This document shows positions 35,701 to 46,265 of a DNA stretch of 64,000 nucleotides, piece by piece. The DNA comes from Dryocosmus kuriphilus. Taxonomy: Eukaryota > Arthropoda > Insecta > Hymenoptera > Cynipidae. Location: NCBI GenBank assembly GCA_038277395.1, contig CM076195.1, forward strand, positions 53,887,551-53,951,550. The letters run 5' to 3'. A program made the position numbers and the translations under genes. Position 1 is the stretch's first letter, and each line of letters opens with the position of its first letter. Below the pieces are notes generated by a model. The model saw only the letters and a program-made list of their open reading frames with translations. It made no database searches and was not told where the DNA came from.

Positions 35701-35864
35701 GTCACACGATTTGTGATTTTTTGAAAAAATTTTTAACTCACAAAATCTCAAAAACTTGATAAGATGGAGAAAAACGGAGGTCAGATTTGGATTCAGCACA
35801 GAAAACTACCATGGAAATGATATGTCTCATCCCAACCCCACATAGGTCATATTTTGTTGTTCAG
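32743..35864. mobile_element. DNA transposon with inverted ends of about 570 bp, superfamily unresolved
   Basis: The left arm (32746-33317) and right arm (35297-35864) are near-identical inverted repeats starting CTGAACAACAAAATATGACC. They differ at scattered bases and in A/T run length. Between them lies one transposase-like gene on the minus strand. The element splits PolB copy B; polymerase sequence resumes at 35865. I could not fix the target duplication: LINE or Tc-type patterns do not fit, and a short 2-3 bp duplication is possible. Confidence 0.85.
33373..35019 (-). pseudogene. Transposon-encoded zinc protein, single in-frame stop
   Basis: 548 codons in one frame, open except for a TAG at about 33904, between LLPPLHL and LGIVKNFIKAMD. 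The N-terminus has a zinc-finger-like block (HPDSFCYVCGIF, then SCCKTCANKLW and CYFC). The middle has CTDVDSLIKSLG and SICGDFKVIGILLGLQSGY, then CCFLCTWDSRARDQHYNVK. The C-terminus carries MSLKIHILHLHLDFFPENLG, then SDEHRERFHQDI and NRYQGKWSVNALADYCW. I recognise this as a protein family repeated in hydra, aphid and other animal genomes, but I do not know a verified function. Conserved Asp/His/Glu residues in CGDFK, LHLDFFPEN and ERFHQD are candidates for a DDE-like active site (inference). Only one lesion means the copy is young. Confidence 0.65.
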
Positions 35865-36277
35865 TGTTATCAATAGATTGTTTTCCGGTTTCAACAGAGT
35901 GAAAATGGAGCTTCTCACGAGGAAGGGTGTTTCTCCCTAAGAATACCCCGACTCAAGGGATGGGCTCAAAGAAACACAGCTGCCACCAAAAGGAAAGTTA
36001 TATAGCACTCTAAACAATTCAGCAATATCTGACGAAGATTATGCACACGAGCAACAAGTATAGTGTACATTTAATCTCAAGACAATCAGCGAATACGTTA
36101 GGCTATACATGAAAACCGACATGCTTCTGTTGGTTGACGTCGCTGAAAGTTTCCAAGAACAGAGTCTCCAGGCTTACGACCTTGATCCATACTACACCAC
36201 TTCAGGCTTGACATCGGAAGTCATGCTCAAATATACAAAGGTAAGATTGAAACCGCTCACCGACGTTGATATGCTGC
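35865..36277 (+). pseudogene. PolB copy B, second segment
   Basis: Continues the polymerase after the inverted-repeat transposon: YPDSRDG (about 35945), SDEDYAHEQQV, then YMKTDMLLLVDVAESFQEQS (36106-36165), DLDPYYTTSG, and DVDML cut at 36277 by the P-like element. Stops at 35938 and 36061. Confidence 0.75.
36270..36277. repeat. 8-bp target duplication of the P-like element (left)
   Basis: TATGCTGC, identical to 46200-46207. The length matches the known 8-bp duplications of P elements. Confidence 0.9.
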
Positions 36278-36299
36278 CAGGGCCTGGTCACTCAATGCT

Positions 36300-37985
36300 T
36301 TAAAAGTGAAGATCTAATGTCGCCGCCTGGGGAGCCTCCAGAGTACTAAACTAAAGAAGATAAGATGATAGATAAGATAATGTACAGCGCTTGCAAATGA
36401 TATCCAGATACTGTTCAGATAACCAGAAAAAATCTTAATTAATTGAAGAAAGCAATAGAAGAAAAAGTAGAGGCATATAAATAATTATTGGAATAACTAT
36501 TTATGTACTTCTACTTCTTTTTCTATCATTTTCTTCATAAAATTCTATTTTGTGAAGGTTCGAAAATATAAGAAATAAGTTACGTTTTAAACCAAATTTT
36601 ATTGCAAATTTGAAAGTGTTCACAGTAACAATTAGAAAAAGAAAAATGCATTAAATCTTTAGAGAAAAAGTATTCTAAAAACACGATTTCGCTTACGCCT
36701 TCGGGTAATACAAGCAGCCGATAAAACACCGATAAAAAAAGTCTGGCACAAACAATATCCGTTCGCAATACTTGTAATCTTGTTAATCAAAGGAAAAAAG
36801 TTAAAAAGTAATTTTAAAGCGAAAATTCTCGCAAAAATTCTTTAACAATCGTTTCTTGTTCGACATTTCTAAACTGAGATTATACATAAAAGCGAGTAGG
36901 TTTTATTTTACTCAATTTTAAACACTCCCAAAGTTATTTGAAAAAACATAAACTAAACTAAAAGTGACCAAAGGTGATCGAAAAAGTGGATAAAAGTCTC
37001 ACTCGCAGACTTGCTACTTTTTTTAGCAAAAATTCCATAATTTTTTGCAAAATTAATTGATTCTTCTATTTCTTTAATCTCAAATTAATTTCTCTGATAT
37101 TTCCATACTTTCCTTAACAATCTGATGGAAGGACACCTTGTATGAACAGTATGAGGATATATCTATCGGAATTCGTCGAAAAACGAGGTTATATGCTTTG
37201 GAGCTCCTGAACGCAACACGTGTACACAAATGATCCTCACACACTCGCAGAATCCCCACACACGTATTACCAATGGGCGTGATATTTTTTTTCCAATACG
37301 ATTTCTCCTAAAGACCTAACAAATCAATTATTCGCATCGAACAGTAATTCCTTCATTATTTCCAAAACCAGTTTTTACTACTCTTTAGTCCGAATTTTTA
37401 CAGTGTTAAATCTCGTGTACATTACGCGATTTTCATTCACGTATTGTAAAAATACACAGAAAAAACTCGTGACGAAATCACTAAACAAGCCATTTCAAGA
37501 ACTCGAAATTTTCCATAACAAATTTGTTCTCATAATTCGACAGTGATTAAACGCAATACAAAAAATCTGCCTTGGAAATGGCTCGTGGCAAGCGTTCTTG
37601 ATTATAATATCGGGAACAGTTATGGAAAACTGCTCTACGTCACAAAATATACCTTTTTTGTAACTGCAAATAGAGACAAACTAAATTTTGGAGTCTAAAA
37701 GTGTTTAATCTAGCCAAAGGGACCTCTAAAATCGTCATTATTTTTGTGGAATCGAAAATGTGACATGTTTCTTCAAATTGCAGTTTGAGTTAAAATTGCA
37801 ACGAAAATTGAAGACGTTTGCGGAGGTTGAAGTCGCGCATTTCTTTACAATAATGATGAATATTAATGAAATTTGCATAAAGTCTTATGAAACACATTTA
37901 AAATTGCAGACTTTAAAGTAAAACGATTCGATTAATCGTATTCTTCAGGAAGTAAACGTATGTATGTCCTCTGATCTCTGATATT
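36300..37985. other. Left non-coding flank of the P-like element
   Basis: 1.7 kb of AT-rich sequence between the left terminus and the transposase stop codon. No gene seen; it should include the 3' UTR and subterminal transposase-binding sites. Confidence 0.5.
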
Positions 37986-39385
37986 TCACGTTGGATCTGG
38001 CAGATTTTCTAGTGCTTCAAGCAAGCCGAAGTCTATACAATCGGAACGGGATTCGGGAATATGAATTGCAATTTCTTTAGCTTCCGTTTGGCCTTCTTGA
38101 ACCTCCTTTTTCAGTTTTTTAACACGAACTTTGGATATTCTCACCTGACTATTAGGACGCTTTCCCAGGGCTATTGCGTTAGTAGAATCTAGTTTCGCGG
38201 CGCTCGCTTCAAATTGTCTTTTCGTTAGTTTGTCACATTTTTGTGAACATTCATTGACTGAAACAGGGCTTTTGTTTTTCGGAATTGATTCTAAGTAGCA
38301 TTCGTACGCAAGTTTAACAGATACAGAAAGACACTTCGGATGTTTTGGCACAATTCGCCCTCGGAAAACTCGGTTTAACAAAGTCGCAAAACTATTGCAG
38401 TACGTTTGAAACAAAATACTATATAATGCATTGAGAACTTCGGTTTTGTGGTCTACGCAAGAGAAAGAAGAAAAGTTCAATTTTCGCTTCAATGCACGCC
38501 GATATATTACACTGAGCCTTTTAGATGAGATGCTATTTGTTAAAATTTTATAGAGAGTACTTCCGGCGCGGAAATGTGCGCCCTGAAAGCATGTTTTCTT
38601 AAACCTGAGAAATGAAGGTTTTTTGAATGCATCCAAATAGTGGGGACATGATTTGATTGAAGGGACACGTTTTTGCAACAATTTAATGATGTCCCCGCTG
38701 TTCTTGGAAACATTAGTTTTTTCGGGAATTTCGTTAAACTGTTGCCCTTTGTCACCTTTAATCGAATCACTCCTCTCTGCCAGAGAGCATTCCTCATCAT
38801 CATCATCAGCATTTACCTCGCCTTCAAGATTCTTGGTATTAGTCACCAAAATTTTGAAGTTTGAAATAATGAACTCTCCGTTGTCCTTCTCGCAATTACA
38901 CCACGGAGAATGGTTAGAAGTAACATTTGTTACGAGCAAGGAATTAAAAATAGCTTCAAACTGAAAGCATGTCGATTTGTTGTTCCTAAAGTCGTGGCTT
39001 TTGACTTGGCCGAAAAAGTTCTCAAGAGCGTCTTGATTATGATTGCGGGTGTCAAAACTGGCAAAACCAAGCGCTTTTAATTTCTTCCACAACAACTGAA
39101 ATCCTTCCAAAGTATCTATCAAATTTTTGGGGCACGGAATGTCAGTTTTGACAGCTTGACGACTTATAGGGTCAACCAACCGCATGCTTTTCAGTTGATG
39201 TCTCGCATCACTGAAGAATTGTTGATGATACGACGTCTCCGACCAGGGAATTCGCTTCGGATGACTATCGCCACTGCTTACACCATTTGTCCCGTCAGCG
39301 ATGCAGTTCAACAAGTGCAGAACGAAGACCGTATGGATTCCCTCTGGTGCCATTTTCTTTTCTCCAATGGTGGTCTCAAAGCATC

Positions 39386-42089
39386 CTGTAGAAATTAAAA
39401 TTAACATAAAATCGAACACACGACACTATTGACAGACTTTTATTCATAAGGGTAGGTCGGAAGTGAAAAGTGCGGAACTAGAAATTCTCAGAACGTAAAC
39501 ATTTTTAAAAATAAATAATAAAAATTATTTTTTTTTCAAGAGAAAAGCAGGAAAATTTATAAGAAAAATGAAGTGTAGATTTAAGTGAAAGTAAACTGAG
39601 TAATTAAAACCAAATCTGATAGTGTACAAACCAACAAAATTGAACATTTAAATTTGTATGTAATTTGATTTTATTTGCAAAAATGTAACATGTGTAATGT
39701 AAATATTTTTTCAGGAATATGAATATTCAGATGTAAGGGCAAGTATTGTGTGATGGGGGGGGGGGGGGGGGGGGGGGGATGTAAAAGGGTAACTGCTGGC
39801 TGTACACTGAAATTACAAGATTCATTCATTCGTAGTTCAGCATCGCGAACTCGAAAGTTCATTGCTTCATTTACCCGAAACCGCCACTCATCTCTGTTAA
39901 TAAATAAAGAAATAAATAGAAAAATACTTTAAAGTTAAAGACAGTAGCGCTCAATTGTGTCACAAAAAATTTCCGAACTTCGGTCGCGGTGAGATACAAA
40001 AAATCTGCTGGTGCTCAATTTAAAACTAAAGTAAGAGCTTTCAAAATCATTAAGTAAAACACATTCTTTTAAGCTTTTTTTTTGAAGGTTCGCAAGCAGT
40101 TTGCTTAAAAGAAAGCTTTTTCCAACATTATCCATCTTGAAAGGATCCAGTTTTAGAAAGAAATTAAAAAATGTTCTCAAAAAATGTAAAAAAATTCTCA
40201 CGCATTCATGATAGTCTCTTAAGTTATTTTAATATCATGTCACAAAAATTTACAATACTGAAATGACTGAGAAATTTTAAATAGCCTGCTGCGACCTGAA
40301 TTCAATATTTAATTTAAAAATAACATCACCATCTATACTGTAGGTACCTTCCAGTTTTTAATAGAGTCTCTGTCTTCGAGCAACTTCAGATCTCGTCGTC
40401 CATTCTGATTTTAGGGCACTGAGATTCGATTACAGTCCGAGGTTGTTAAATGTCCAGATCACTGGATTACCATATCCAGGTAATCATCGCCCAATCTTTG
40501 GAACATGAATAAAAAATTGATAATAACACTTACGCTTGCTAATTATTATTAACGAGTATAAGGTAAAGTATTATTTTAGAAATAATTCCTTTTGGAAACC
40601 AACTATAGTCAAAACGTTTCAAATCATGTATCCATTTTGTCCAACGTTTCCATTTCTGTGAAGTGGACCACCAGCCAGCCGTAAATGTAGTTAAATAGTA
40701 AGATGCACACCTTGAAGTGAAGGGATTTATTAATTTACAAGCATAAAAAATTTTAGGGTCATTTAAAATTGATTGGACTTACTAAATTCAGAGCAACAAC
40801 AATCGCAGGCAAACTGAAGAATTTGTAACTCCTATAATGAAATTTACTTCCACATAAAGAAGTCGTCGATTATCGAAATTCGCTACAAACCAGGAGTAAA
40901 TAAAGCAGCAACATTCGCAGAAGGTAGAAGACAAACTTTCGAGAAACTGAAAAGAGTGAATGAAAGCTGTGAATAATACATTTTTTCAATATTCGCTACA
41001 CTTTTTTACAATTATTGCTTTCAATTAATTACAGTTATTCTGGAATAAAAAGTACCTTTTTATGACCAAAAAGACGCTGAACATCTAAAACTGTTTGCGC
41101 CTAACAAGGATTCTCATATTTGCTGGCATTACAAAATCCTCATTTCTGTCGGAAAAGAGAGAAGCAATTTTTTCATTTCTTCTGAGGCAGACATGAAATT
41201 TAATTTACATCCTATGACTTGTAAATATAACTTTCCTCCAAACAACATAGGCATAGTGAGATCAGAGTGGGATGAAGCATGGACATTACTTTAATGTTTG
41301 CATGACTGAACCTACATTTAAATCAAGCATAAGTAACAATTTCTGAAATACATTTAATATTAATAGTTTGTAATTAGCGGAGTTCAATGTGATGTATGAC
41401 TGGACAGGACGCCTTTCACAGAATACCATTTATCTTAACATTTAGGCAGTAGCATCGATATATTTCCACACTTCTAGAGTAATCTTTACAGAAAGTACCA
41501 CTGGTTCAGACGAATGTGAATGCAACTCTGGGTAGTTTCCAAGTTAAAGAACGTACAAATTATTATTAAAAAATTTAGAGTTTCATATATAAAAGAGTGA
41601 AAAAAATAAAAAATTAAGTGTGCACAATACTTGATTTCAAAGATCTTGCTTCAAGCTTTCAAATGAGCATCCCCAGGTTTTTGTATCTCAATTTCGAATT
41701 ATTAAAAATGCAACAATTTAAATACAAATTCACAATTTGCAAATGTAAACAATCATTGCAATTGCTACATTTAAAATTTGAAAATTTAACACTTGGAAAT
41801 TATAACGATTCACAATTATAAAACAAATAATTCAAGATTCGAACTTCCCATTGTAAATACAGCATCAATGTGAATAATTCAATTTATATTTTTATATCCA
41901 CTTTAAAACACTTTCAATTTTTGATTGTCGTCTACATATGAATAGGTAAATTTAGGAGTATATGAAAATTAAATGTAATTTGTAAAAACGATTTGCAATT
42001 GTTCATTTCCAAAGTTCTCCACACTCAATGACCGACTATAAACGTTTTACAATATAAATGGTAGTAGCGTACAAAATACTCATTCTTAC
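39386..42089 (-). other. Large intron of the P-like transposase (2,704 nt)
   Basis: Donor GTAAGAATG follows RAK; the acceptor TTTCTACAG precedes GATGCTTTGAG. The joined Gly codon continues into CFETTIGEKKMAPEG. The intron includes the G24 run at 39755 and AT-rich sequence with no recognised gene. Confidence 0.65.
39755..39778 (+). repeat. Run of 24 G
   Basis: An uninterrupted homopolymer inside the large intron of the P-like transposase. On the plus strand it could form a G-quadruplex; the transcript would carry C24. Confidence 0.9.
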
Positions 42090-42438
42090 CTTTTGCCCTT
42101 GCAAGGACATCGACGAAACAAGCCGTTTTGTGACTAAGACCTGCCTCATTAGTTTTACTTTCATCTTTTAATTCCTTTCAACGTATACGTGTTGCTCGGT
42201 CAGACTTAGATTACGCTCCAAAAAATTAGAGTAGAGATAGTTTCGAAGGCAGTAATAATGTGCTGCCAAGAAGCTATCTTTCTATCTTCTTCTTTTAAAT
42301 TGGGTGTATCAAAATCAATTTCAATGTCCTTGTTCAGGAAGTTGTACCGAATACATTTCAAAATATGAGGCGGGTCATACAGTGGCACAATTTCCGTATT
42401 ATCAATTAAAATCGTCCAATCCGTACAGGAACAATATA

Positions 42439-42494
42439 CTTAAAGTAAACGTTTGTAGAAGAAAACAACATAATGTACAAAAAAAAAAACTTAC
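42439..42494 (-). other. 56-nt intron of the P-like transposase
   Basis: Donor GTAAGT follows AAGAAGC; the acceptor ACTTTAAG precedes TATATTGTTCC. The splice carries the frame to WTILIDNTEIVPLYDPPH. At 56 nt it is near the lower limit for insect introns. Confidence 0.6.
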
Positions 42495-43208
42495 GCTTCT
42501 TCAGTTTCTTTTCTTCTCGAACCTTATCAGTTTCAGTTTGAAGGCTTTTTATAGCCCTCATGTTCGACGATCCCTGATCGCAAACAGTTGCTACCACCGT
42601 CAAGCCGGCTTCGGTGACCGCTCGCACGACTTCTTTTATAGAAGTATCTAGTTGCTCATGCGTGGTTTGCGCAGCGCAGAAATTGTAAGATAAGGGAACT
42701 TTCCATCCAGATTGAATCCCCCTCAAGATAAAAACAAGCGCGTGATCAGCAAATTTTCCTGTCCGACGTGCACCTCAATCCTCCACTCCCACCATTTTAT
42801 CCATTTCGGCTGAATATTGTACATGGTGCTTGAGGGCAACTTCGTCCCACATTAACAAGCACGCCTTTTCTTTTTCGTCTGTCATCTGTTCGGCTACTTC
42901 TTTTAAATATCCCTTAATGCGTTGCACCGCAATAAAGGCGAATTTTAGTCAATATTCTACGAACAACTTTCGGACTCGGAAGTGGCAAAAAGGTATAGAG
43001 GTATCTATAAGTGGACGCAGATCTCTTGTAGATAGATAAGCATATAAGTCTTTCATCGGACGTGTAACGACGCCCACTTGTCGGTTTATCTGCATTTCTT
43101 AAAATCATTGAAATGAAGTTTCTTTGAAGGGTCGAAAGCTTCTCCATATGCTTCTCGAAAACATCTGATTTAACTTTTTCCGAAAGTACTCTTTTCCGAT
43201 TGGCGTAC

Positions 43209-45123
43209 CTACAAGTGAATCTATTTTTATTGCATACACGTTTATTAAAAAATTTTATTTATCTTTTTTAGATACAGAATACTGTTAATTGTTTGGCGAA
43301 AATTTGCTTCAATTTAACAACATCCGATTTTGTTGCTTGTATTTAAAGTCATATGTCCGGACGAATCATAAAAATTTCGAATTTTCGAGATTTTCTTCAA
43401 ATACTTTAATTCGTTGTATATTTCTTAAGGAGGTACGAGCGCGCATACTATGAGCAAAAAGTTAGTTCTTATATCATATCGGAAAACAATACTGTTTAAA
43501 ATACAAATTTTAATGACACTGAAATGTATAATATAGAGTTTATTTACGTCGAAGAATGTAAAGAAATAGATAATTATAAAGACATGAGAGAAAACATTGG
43601 CTACGACTGTACACTATGAATTGTTAAAGCTCTGGGCGTAAATACGCATTGCCAAATGTCTACCACCCGCTGCTTTTATTTTTTCGAAAGGTTCCAAATT
43701 CGCAAACTTTACATGCCTCTTATTTTGAAAGTAAGAGGACCAAAATTCTGAATTTTCTTTAAAATCTTCATAAAACACCCTTCTAATATATATATATAAG
43801 TTTTTAAAAAAAGGTAAGAATAGTTTACGAGTTAGAGTTACGTGTATAAGGGTTAAAATTTGATCGTAATTATCTCAGCTCTGAAGTGGACAATATTTTT
43901 TTAATTTAGCAGAAGTTTAGATAACACTCCAAAGAACCTATATTCAAAGTTTAAACAAATCCGTAAGAAAAATGTGTTCGTGCTTGTACCTCCTTAATGA
44001 GGAACTATACAGAAAAGAACCATATTCTAATATTTTTGTTCTTAAAAAAAGAGGAGCGATAAATTTAAAAGTTGTTATTAGCTACCTATGTGCAATTTGT
44101 ATTCTCCGTCAAAAGACAAGAGAAGTAAAACGAATAGTTTCATTTTAAAAAAAGTTATTTATATTGAAATATACTTTTAGAGAAAGTATTGAAAGGCATC
44201 CGAATACTGTTGTTTGTTGAAAATTTGTTTAAATTTACACCGCTCGACTTTGTTTTTATTTAAAAACATTTGTCTCGATAAATCTTTAAAATTTCGAATT
44301 TACAAGATTTTCCTGTGTAGGTTTCACGTTCAAAATTTTTTTTTCAATCAATCAAACACATTCTGCTCAAATACTGTTGCTTCATAAGATGGAGTGCTTC
44401 TACTTCATAACAGATTTATATACAATGAATGAAACTTTATTTCAACTATAGTAACTTGTTGAATATTTCTTAATGAAGAGCTATACAGAAAAGTAACATA
44501 TTTTATTATGTTTGCTCTTAAAAAAAGAAGAGAAGCGGTAAATGTAAAACTTGTTACTATGTGCAATTTGTATTCCTCATCAAAAGACAAAGGAAGTGAC
44601 AAATTGTAAAAATTGACTTATTCAGAGCTGGTTAAGTTGTACCTAGCTACTTGTTTACAAAAGTAACGTTCTTACCAACGTGCTGACTTCCCATCTCTGT
44701 TAGTTATTCTACAAACTATACAATTATAACTCCTCTTAAAAAAAGACAAGAGAAATGAAAAATTTAAAAAAAAGGTTAAATTATAAAATTAAGATGCATT
44801 AAAACAATAATAATATAATCGCAAGAACTAAAAATGATACAAAACATATATAAATTTTCAGTATAATCATATACAATTAAGTAAGTTTAAACGTCAAAAA
44901 ATTGTATGTGATTCAATTATACACAAAAATATAATTATAAAGAAGCACGGAGATTGTTTAGGAGTATTCGGTTATTTTTTAATTAAACACAGAGGTTTTT
45001 TATGTTAAAATATACTTTCAGGAAAAATATCTTTAAGCACGTGAAAAGTTTTTTTAGTGTTCAAACATTCTTGTGTATTTTGTTTCGAAATCAGCATTTT
45101 TTAAGGAATGTGCGACGCAATAC
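43209..45123 (-). other. First intron of the P-like transposase (1,915 nt)
   Basis: Donor GTATTG after AGCATAAG; acceptor CACTTGTAG before GTACGCC. The join keeps the coiled coil open (KSIR then YANRKRVLSEK). It contains a diverged tandem duplication (about 43270-43425 plus 43998-44115 versus about 44190-44600) and the TTAA MITE in the first copy only. Confidence 0.6.
43429..43993. mobile_element. 565-bp MITE inserted at TTAA
   Basis: Inverted ends GGAGGTACGAGCGCG and, in reverse complement, GGAGGTACAAGCACG. TTAA flanks both sides (43425-43428 and 43994-43997). The duplicated intron copy at about 44470 reads TTTCTTAATGAAGAGCTATA with a single TTAA, an empty site matching the two flanks. TTAA duplication is the signature of piggyBac-type insertion. 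No ORF. Confidence 0.85.
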
Positions 45124-46199
45124 CTTATGCTCTTCGTCCGATACTTTTCCACTTGTCTCCTCGCTTCCAACACATGATCGTACATTTTTAAGGAACTTTC
45201 ATCCAAATCGACTTTTCTCCATATTAATCGCTTGCAAGCTCTGGATTTCATTCCTCCTACACTTCTGGCTACGTTATGTTCAGGTCGAGGCTCAAGTACT
45301 TCACTGTGACTTGGTCCAGGAACTGCATTCTGACTTTCATCAACTGGACCATCGTTTTCGGTCGAAAAAATTGTAATATTAACTGCATTTTTACTTTCAT
45401 CGATCGGAACTTCATTTTCTGAAACCATTGAAACTTCTGCAGCATGACCTCCACGTGATGATTTCGTACATTCGCCACCTGCGATTAACGAGCTTCGCCT
45501 GATACTTCCTCCAGATGCGGAAATCCACTTGCGGAATGTTAAGGGTGAAAATTCTGATTTTGGCGGAGTATAAATGAGTGCACGCGGCGAATTTGTCGTA
45601 TCCTGTACGTCCACTTCTTCTGAATTACACTCTTCCGTTGACAAATTTTCTTCATTTTCAGGCACAAACAACGAGGGCACTGTATCACTTTTTAACTTTG
45701 ACACTTGACCATGTATAAAATCGTCAGCACGAAAATGCTTGTAACAAACGACGTATTTCTTCTCGAGCACCTGCTTATAGGTTAACTTTTTCAACTCCGT
45801 ATTACCCGATGCTTTAAGCCAGTTTAAACCAATAATTTCATTTTTCCGGTATTGATAAAACTTCTCCCTACGAGTTGACAAACACCCGACTACCGAAAAA
45901 TTCTTCCTGTCCTTCGATTTTCGCATTTTTCTCACTTTTTTTAACTGCGTCACAATGGTCACAAACACTGGAATCTGCTGGAATCATCAAATAAATTCAA
46001 ATTGCACGCTGTTTCAATCGAAAGAGCGGGGTAGTAAAGGAAAGCACGATTGACACAAAAGAATGACGAAGATGGGATAAAACATTGGTGTAGCGGGGCT
46101 GAGGTGCAGGGGGAAGACCCGTGGCGCCATCTGGTGAGCCTTCGGATCGGGATCAGAGTATGTATCTTCAAGTCGGCCTATGGGAGTGAACAGGCCCTG

Positions 46200-46207
46200 T
46201 ATGCTGC
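46200..46207. repeat. 8-bp target duplication of the P-like element (right)
   Basis: TATGCTGC, the second copy; the polymerase sequence of copy B resumes here. Confidence 0.9.
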
Positions 46208-46265
46208 TGGTGGTTGAGCAACGCAAGAAGGGTGGAGTGAGCCAATGCCTTACCGGTTGAACAGC
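46200..46265 (+). pseudogene. PolB copy B, third and last segment
   Basis: Reads LLVVEQRKKGGVSQC on the plus strand, the conserved phrase that follows DVDML. It stops within 20 codons where inverted copy C begins, near 46266. Confidence 0.7.

Larger units (their letters stand above)
37986..45926 (-). pseudogene. P element/THAP9-type transposase, four exons, lightly damaged
   Basis: Exons: 45926-45124, 43208-42495, 42438-42090, 39385-37986, each with GT-AG borders that keep phase. Exon 1 has a THAP-like zinc domain (SVVGCLSTRRE, then LNWLKASGN and VVCYKHFRADDF) followed by a coiled coil. Exon 2 has RRYTSDERLICLSIYKRSAS, CLLMWDEVALKHHVQYSAEM (first Asp) and VCDQGSSN (second Asp). Exon 3 has VPLYDPPHILKCIRYN and LSLTEQHVYVERN. 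Exon 4 has LIDTLEGFQLLWKKLKALGF and HNQDALENFFGQVK, whose Glu is probably catalytic. Damage: the first THAP zinc Cys appears to be Phe; frameshifts near 42965 and in exon 3 (near 42250 and 42115); a TGA near 42779. About 1,090 residues, longer than P transposase or THAP9. I prefer Met 45926 over 45968 because it sits just before the THAP fold. Confidence 0.8.
36278..46199 (-). mobile_element. P-like DNA transposon, complete termini (9,922 bp)
   Basis: Inverted ends CAGGGCCTGKTCACTC (16 bp, one mismatch) start at 36278 and end at 46199, flanked by the exact 8-bp duplication TATGCTGC. Deleting it rejoins the polymerase reading frame across DVDML and VVEQRKKGGVSQC. It carries one four-exon THAP transposase gene on the minus strand. 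Its first intron holds a TTAA MITE. Confidence 0.92.

Noticed and set aside
45002..45376. Plus-strand 124-residue frame
   Set aside because: It lies antisense to exon 1 of the P-like transposase and has no recognisable motif.
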